Origin: a virus
Strand: one strand, 5' to 3'
Length of the DNA: 27,624 nt
IMG/VR virus record: IMGVR_UViG_3300023109_000101
Span: 1 to 27,624 of that record
Shown here: positions 24,916 to 27,624 of the stretch, one piece after another
Position numbering within the stretch: position 1 is the stretch's first letter
Layout: the number at the start of each line of letters is the position of its first letter
Position numbers and translations under genes: made by a program
Notes under the pieces: generated by a model
Seen by the model: only the letters and a program-made list of their open reading frames with translations
Database searches by the model: none
What the model was told of the DNA's origin: nothing

Positions 24916-25465
24916 ACTTAACTAAAATATCATTTGATTGCATACAATATAGTCTTTGTTTATCTATAATAAACTCAAACTCTCTATTAGATTTAAAACC
25001 AACCAAGTCACCTTCGTTGATACCTAGTGACGTTAAAGTTTTATTTCCTATTTTTACTACACCCTTATTTTTTTGTTCTGGCTCTTGCGACCATTTATCG
25101 TTATTTTCAATTGGTATAATAAAACAATGTTCACCTACTGATAACCATTTAACCATACGTTTATAAAGATATATTTGATCGTACTGACAAAGGTATTTAT
25201 TATCACCAAATGTTTTACTGCTGTCTACTTCTTTGCCGGCTTGATTGTAATATCTTCTAAATACATTATGGTGTATAATAACTTCATCACCTTCTTGTAT
25301 TGGTGTTGTAAAGGCAGTAGGTACTGTAAGCACTGTTGCTTTTCTATTTATTAACTTAAAGTTTTCTATACTAGAATTAACTACAAGCTTGTTACCATCT
25401 ATATCAACTTCATTGCTATACCTGTTTCCTTCTGGCATAACTATAAAATCAAAAACGCTTTTCAT
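24860..25465 (-). CDS. Protein with two GroES-like barrels (co-chaperonin-like)
   Basis: The 201-aa protein reads as two tandem GroES-type domains. The second is clearer: residues 111-187 contain CFIIPIE, NKGVVKIGN, INEGDLVGFKSN and the ending LYCMQSNDILVKYE. These track GroES elements (an initial beta strand, the KVGD turn, and the final strand before DILAxVE). The first half shows the same order, with residues 55-102 holding IQEGDEVIIHHNVFRRYYN and then YLCQYDQIYLYKR. GroES caps GroEL, and phages such as T4 (gp31) supply their own cap to fold the capsid protein. The gene lies just upstream of the terminase and head genes, compatible with that role. No clear GGI mobile loop is visible, so binding to GroEL is unproven. 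Confidence 0.5.
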   Translation of the reverse strand: MKSVFDFIVMPEGNRYSNEVDIDGNKLVVNSSIENFKLINRKATVLTVPTAFTTPIQEGDEVIIHHNVFRRYYNQAGKEVDSSKTFGDNKYLCQYDQIYLYKRMVKWLSVGEHCFIIPIENNDKWSQEPEQKNKGVVKIGNKTLTSLGINEGDLVGFKSNREFEFIIDKQRLYCMQSNDILVKYEFKGNEKEYNPSWAKSS

Positions 25466-25692
25466 TAATATTCTAAATCATATTCAACAGATATAGCCAT
25501 GTTAGAATTAAACTTCTTCCATGGCAATACCTCGTTGTTTTTCTTTATGAATATGTTATAAGAAGCGTCAGGTTCTTCGAACATTATATGAGAGATCTCA
25601 TGTCCACCATACACCTGTTGACCTACAGCATAGTGCATAGCTTCGTTCTTGTAATCAGAACCAATACTAATTTTCCTTATAACAGTACTCAT
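25465..25692 (-). CDS. Small conserved-looking protein of unknown function (75 aa)
   Basis: The 75-aa protein (MSTVIRKISIGSDYKNEAMH, then VGQQVYGGHEISHIMFEE and a final beta part SYNIFIKKNNEVLPWKKF) looks like a small mixed alpha/beta or beta fold. It overlaps by 1 nt with both neighbours (TAATG at each junction), showing tight translational coupling with the coiled-coil gene upstream and the GroES-like gene downstream. I have an impression of similar short proteins at this place in other marine Bacteroidota phages but cannot name a family. There is no membrane segment or signal peptide. Confidence 0.6.
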   Translation of the reverse strand: MSTVIRKISIGSDYKNEAMHYAVGQQVYGGHEISHIMFEEPDASYNIFIKKNNEVLPWKKFNSNMAISVEYDLEY

Positions 25693-25961
25693 TAATCCTC
25701 TCCTTTTACAACTGAAAGTTCTTTAGCATCTTCAGATTCAACCTCTTCATAACTACCGTCTTCAAGGTTAATACTAATAGATCCGTATTTATCTTCTAGT
25801 TGCTTTTTGGTTTCTTCAATACCTTCATTAACCCCAGCGATCTTATGCAGCAAAGCGTGCTTGTTAGTTTCTAATTGACCGATTTGATTGATGATACCAC
25901 CTAGTTCTGTTTGTTGTTCTTTAATAGTTTTAAGCTCTTCAGCTGTAATCATGTTTGACAT
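25692..25961 (-). CDS. Small coiled-coil protein (89 aa)
   Basis: Residues about 5-60 form a continuous charged helix with a heptad feel (ITAEELKTIKEQQTELGGII, NQIGQLETNKHALLHKIAGV, NEGIEETKKQLEDKYG). They are followed by a short acidic tail (GSYEEVESEDAKEL). This predicts an oligomeric coiled coil. It lies between the holin-like gene (23 nt upstream) and the 75-aa gene (1-nt overlap). Candidates include a lysis accessory protein or an assembly factor, and the sequence does not decide between them. Confidence 0.65.
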   Translation of the reverse strand: MSNMITAEELKTIKEQQTELGGIINQIGQLETNKHALLHKIAGVNEGIEETKKQLEDKYGSISINLEDGSYEEVESEDAKELSVVKGED

Positions 25962-25984
25962 TTGATTTGATTTAATTGTTTAAC

Positions 25985-26383
25985 TTACTTATTATCACTT
26001 GATTTCTTTGATTTTTCCCAAGTTCTACCTACGAAGTATGCGCCGTATACTGTTATTAATAGTGATTGAAAAATTGGGATATAATCTTCTGCTACTACAA
26101 ATCCACCTACGTTACCATCAGCAAAAGCTAGAATAGTAAATATAGATGTAAGATACACAAGTACAAGTGGCCGAATATTTTTAGATAAAAATGAATCTGA
26201 TTGCATATCCATTTTCCATCTTTCAGTAACTTGCGCTTGTGCGTCTTGATCTGCTTTTTCTAATAACTCTTGAATCTTTTGCTTAGCAGCTAATCTTTCC
26301 TCATCTGTAGTTGTGAGCTTGTCGATTACATTACCTACGTCTTTAATTATACCGCCTGATAAAAGACTTAAAAGTTTTTTCAT
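25985..26383 (-). CDS. Holin-like membrane protein (GTA_holin_3TM type)
   Basis: The 132-aa protein has an N-terminal amphipathic or hydrophobic segment (MKKLLSLLSGGIIKDVGNVI), a charged helix (residues 25-58), the motif MDMQSDSFLSKNIRPL (58-73), a membrane segment VLVYLTSIFTILAFA (74-88), a second segment YIPIFQSLLITVYGAYFVG (101-119), and a Lys-rich tail. The DxxSDxxxSxxxRPL pattern before the first membrane segment is characteristic of the three-TM holins of the gene-transfer-agent family (PF11351), recalled. A holin would form the inner-membrane lesion timing lysis. No endolysin gene is recognisable in this window. It starts directly after the stop of the 189-aa gene. Confidence 0.7.
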   Translation of the reverse strand: MKKLLSLLSGGIIKDVGNVIDKLTTTDEERLAAKQKIQELLEKADQDAQAQVTERWKMDMQSDSFLSKNIRPLVLVYLTSIFTILAFADGNVGGFVVAEDYIPIFQSLLITVYGAYFVGRTWEKSKKSSDNK

Positions 26384-26953
26384 TTAGCTTTTTTTAAAAG
26401 GATTATATGATCTATTAAACTCACCTCTTGCGTCACCTAGTTGTGCGTTTCGTATATTTTGAGAAATATATTCACTGCCTTTAACAGGATCACTTTTAGA
26501 AAGTGATTTTAATTGTTGCGTGTTTAGTTTATCCTTTCTCCTTCCACCTAACAAAGCGTTTCTAACAGTCTGGTCTGAGTTAGCATACCCAGTATACGTT
26601 CCTTTACCAGCATCTATGCCTTCTAAAGTCTGCACAGCTCTATCAACTATATCTTGACTTTTAAAGAATTTTTTAGACGGAGCTTCTTCGTCATATTGAC
26701 CTTTTCCACCGCCCTCACTAGTAAGGTCATAAGGCCGAGAATCATCAGTAAAACCTTGAGATGGATCTGGCCCTGGATCCATAAATGGTTGTGGTGCTCG
26801 AGATGTTCCTGATCTTTCATCTATTTGTTTAGCTGGTGATCCAGCTTCCATGTGCATAGCAGAACCTTCCATCATTAATCCTGATGGTTTACCTTTTTTA
26901 TCGTACATCTTAATACAAGATGATTTCTTCATAGGGGATTTTTTATACGGCAT
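26384..26953 (-). CDS. Basic, largely disordered protein of unknown function (189 aa)
   Basis: The 189-aa protein begins with a basic Met-rich segment (MPYKKSPMKKSSCIKMYDKK then GLMMEGSAMHMEAG), continues with a Pro/Gly/Asp-rich low-complexity region (residues about 40-95, PQPFMDPGPDPSQG), and ends in a helical and basic part (TQQLKSLSKSDPVKG, YNPFKKS). No enzymatic motif, signal peptide or membrane segment is seen. It ends immediately before the holin-like start (TAAATG) and begins 5 nt after the exported-protein gene. Composition suggests a small virion-associated or nucleic-acid-binding protein, but this is a guess. Confidence 0.6.
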   Translation of the reverse strand: MPYKKSPMKKSSCIKMYDKKGKPSGLMMEGSAMHMEAGSPAKQIDERSGTSRAPQPFMDPGPDPSQGFTDDSRPYDLTSEGGGKGQYDEEAPSKKFFKSQDIVDRAVQTLEGIDAGKGTYTGYANSDQTVRNALLGGRRKDKLNTQQLKSLSKSDPVKGSEYISQNIRNAQLGDARGEFNRSYNPFKKS

Positions 26954-26958
26954 TTTAA

Positions 26959-27330
26959 TTATTTTTTTAGTTTATCTTTTAAATTTACTTTGTATCTAGT
27001 AAGATGTATGGTTTTATTTAAATCACCACTAAACTTACAGATTAAATTATTTTTGTCTTTTAATTTATATTTTACTTTTACAAGGTAACCATTAGCTGGA
27101 TTAAACAAGCGTGTTACAAATGTTTTTTTGTTTCTTTTAATTATCTCTTCATGTATTGTATTATCAGTACTTGGACTGTAGTTGACAACTTCTGATACAC
27201 CATAACTACCAGTGTAGATCATTGTGATGTATTTGGAAGTTTTACTTTGCCACCAGCCACTAAAATCGTCTTGGCTATACGTTGATACTGAAATTAAAAT
27301 AAATGATAGTACTAAAAATAAATTTTTCAT
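26959..27330 (-). CDS. Predicted exported small protein (123 aa)
   Basis: The first 20 residues form a classical signal peptide (MKNLFLVLSFILISVSTYSQ) with a cleavage site expected near residues 19-20. The TYSQ-type end is common in Flavobacteria. The mature domain (residues 21-123) is beta-rich with DDFSGWWQSKTSKYITMIYT at its start and NLICKFSGDLNKTIHLTRYK near the end, reminiscent of a small lipocalin-like or host-derived barrel. No Cys lipobox is present, so a soluble periplasmic or secreted product is likely. In a lytic phage such a protein could act in envelope interference, such as superinfection exclusion or host envelope modification. That is speculation. An inverted repeat overlaps its start. 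Confidence 0.6.
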   Translation of the reverse strand: MKNLFLVLSFILISVSTYSQDDFSGWWQSKTSKYITMIYTGSYGVSEVVNYSPSTDNTIHEEIIKRNKKTFVTRLFNPANGYLVKVKYKLKDKNNLICKFSGDLNKTIHLTRYKVNLKDKLKK

Positions 27331-27361
27331 AATATTAGATTAGATTGTTATACTAATATTA
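27330..27361 (-). repeat. 9-bp inverted repeat at the start of the exported-protein gene
   Basis: On the forward strand TAATATTAG (27330-27338) and CTAATATTA (27353-27361) are perfect inverted copies 14 bp apart, in the gap before the 123-aa gene and touching its ATG. In RNA this would be an all-weak-pair stem near the start codon; as DNA it could be an operator. It is A/T rich in an A/T-rich genome, so chance is a real possibility. Confidence 0.4.
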
Positions 27362-27365
27362 TTAC

Positions 27366-27624
27366 TTATTTTTTACGTTTTATAGGTGTTTCTACTACAT
27401 ATTTAGCGCCTGGAAAATTATAATCGTAACCAGGGTGCATAACCTTAGTGTAGCCTCTATCGTCTGTGCCTAACACTTTAAAGTCAACTCCTTTCATTGT
27501 TATCTTGCCACCTAGTATCTTATTAGTTGACTTGTTAACATCAGGGCTGTTTCTTAAATATCCTTTCTTAGATGGCTTCATTTTGATTTGCTGTAAGCTT
27601 CTTTTTCCCAAGGTAAATTTTTCG
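27366..27624 (-). CDS. Small conserved-looking phage protein, 5' end uncertain or cut by window edge
   Basis: The frame is open to the right edge of the window, so the start is unknown. The nearest ATG is at 27581 (MKPSKKGYLRNSPDVNKSTN, a 71-aa product), but the upstream codons also read plausibly (EKFTLGKRSLQQIK). The body contains KKGYLRNSPDVN, GGKITMKGVDFKVLGTDDRG and YDYNFPGAKYVVETPI, then a Lys-rich end (PIKRKK). I have a vague impression that similar short proteins occur in other Bacteroidota phages, but I cannot name the family. Compact beta content and a basic tail suggest a small virion or assembly protein. Confidence 0.55.
   Translation of the reverse strand, partial: EKFTLGKRSLQQIKMKPSKKGYLRNSPDVNKSTNKILGGKITMKGVDFKVLGTDDRGYTKVMHPGYDYNFPGAKYVVETPIKRKK

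Noticed and set aside
25692-25961. Coiled-coil gene as a spanin or as the small terminase
   Set aside because: It has no membrane anchor or lipobox for a spanin, and the gene immediately before terL is a better-placed small terminase candidate.
27582-27611. TTG start at 27611 for the last small gene
   Set aside because: The frame is open to the window edge, so a real start may lie outside. ATG 27581 is the only standard start visible. The TTG has no supporting leader.
27590-27624. Resemblance of the edge reading FTLGKRSL to the N-terminus of M15-type endolysins
   Set aside because: The remainder of the protein has none of the M15 peptidase motifs, so the short match is taken as chance.
1-27624. 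tRNA genes, CRISPR arrays, integrase, insertion sequences or attachment sites
   Set aside because: Nothing by eye: no cloverleaf-like segment between genes, no regularly spaced repeats, no recombinase or transposase motifs, and hardly any non-coding space.

Overview
The window is about 27.6 kb of a tailed-phage genome with roughly 30-40% GC. Every supportable gene lies on the minus strand, packed end to end with 1-nt overlaps or very short gaps. The gene set is the packaging, head, neck/tail and ejection block of a short-tailed phage (podovirus morphology). I infer a host in the Bacteroidota, probably a marine flavobacterium. Most start codons are preceded by A/T-only leaders with no Shine-Dalgarno sequence, which is typical of that phylum. 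One small protein has a Flavobacteria-style signal peptide. The portal, capsid, neck and large tail proteins have the look of crAss-like and Cellulophaga podophage proteins. That relationship is recalled from family patterns and was not computed.

Reading in the direction of transcription, from high to low coordinates. (1) 27.6-25.5 kb: small genes, including a conserved-looking short protein cut by or near the window edge, a predicted exported protein, a basic/disordered protein, a 2-TM holin-like protein, a coiled-coil protein and a 75-aa unknown. (2) 25.5-22.4 kb: a protein with two GroES-like barrels, a probable small terminase and the large terminase. (3) 22.4-17.3 kb: portal, acidic scaffold and major capsid protein, followed by a strong intergenic hairpin. 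(4) 17.2-13.2 kb: an unknown head-associated protein, then four neck/ring-type proteins arranged A1-B1-A2-B2, which are two pairs of paralogues. (5) 13.2-7.0 kb: a 1144-aa tail protein, two further tail or appendage proteins and a small cupin. (6) 7.0-0 kb: three candidate internal (ejected) proteins that grow in size, analogous in position to T7 gp14-gp15-gp16. The last is a giant protein of at least 1542 aa that runs off the left edge.

The most interesting signals are in the ejection block. The 238-aa internal protein ends at a textbook -1 slippery heptamer (G GGA AAA) directly before its stop codon. The -1 frame is then open for 31 plausible codons, and a small stem sits 5 nt downstream of the heptamer. 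The giant protein carries a HEIGH zinc-protease motif. Further along it has a stretch that aligns by eye with sigma-70 region 2, followed by a possible helix-turn-helix resembling region 4. This suggests a virion-delivered transcription factor, which is a hypothesis. Other points are the duplicated neck-gene pair and a GC-rich patch confined to the ATPase half of the large terminase.

I see no tRNA, rRNA, CRISPR array, integrase, insertion sequence, DNA polymerase or RNA polymerase in the window. No stretch longer than about 100 bases lacks a gene.
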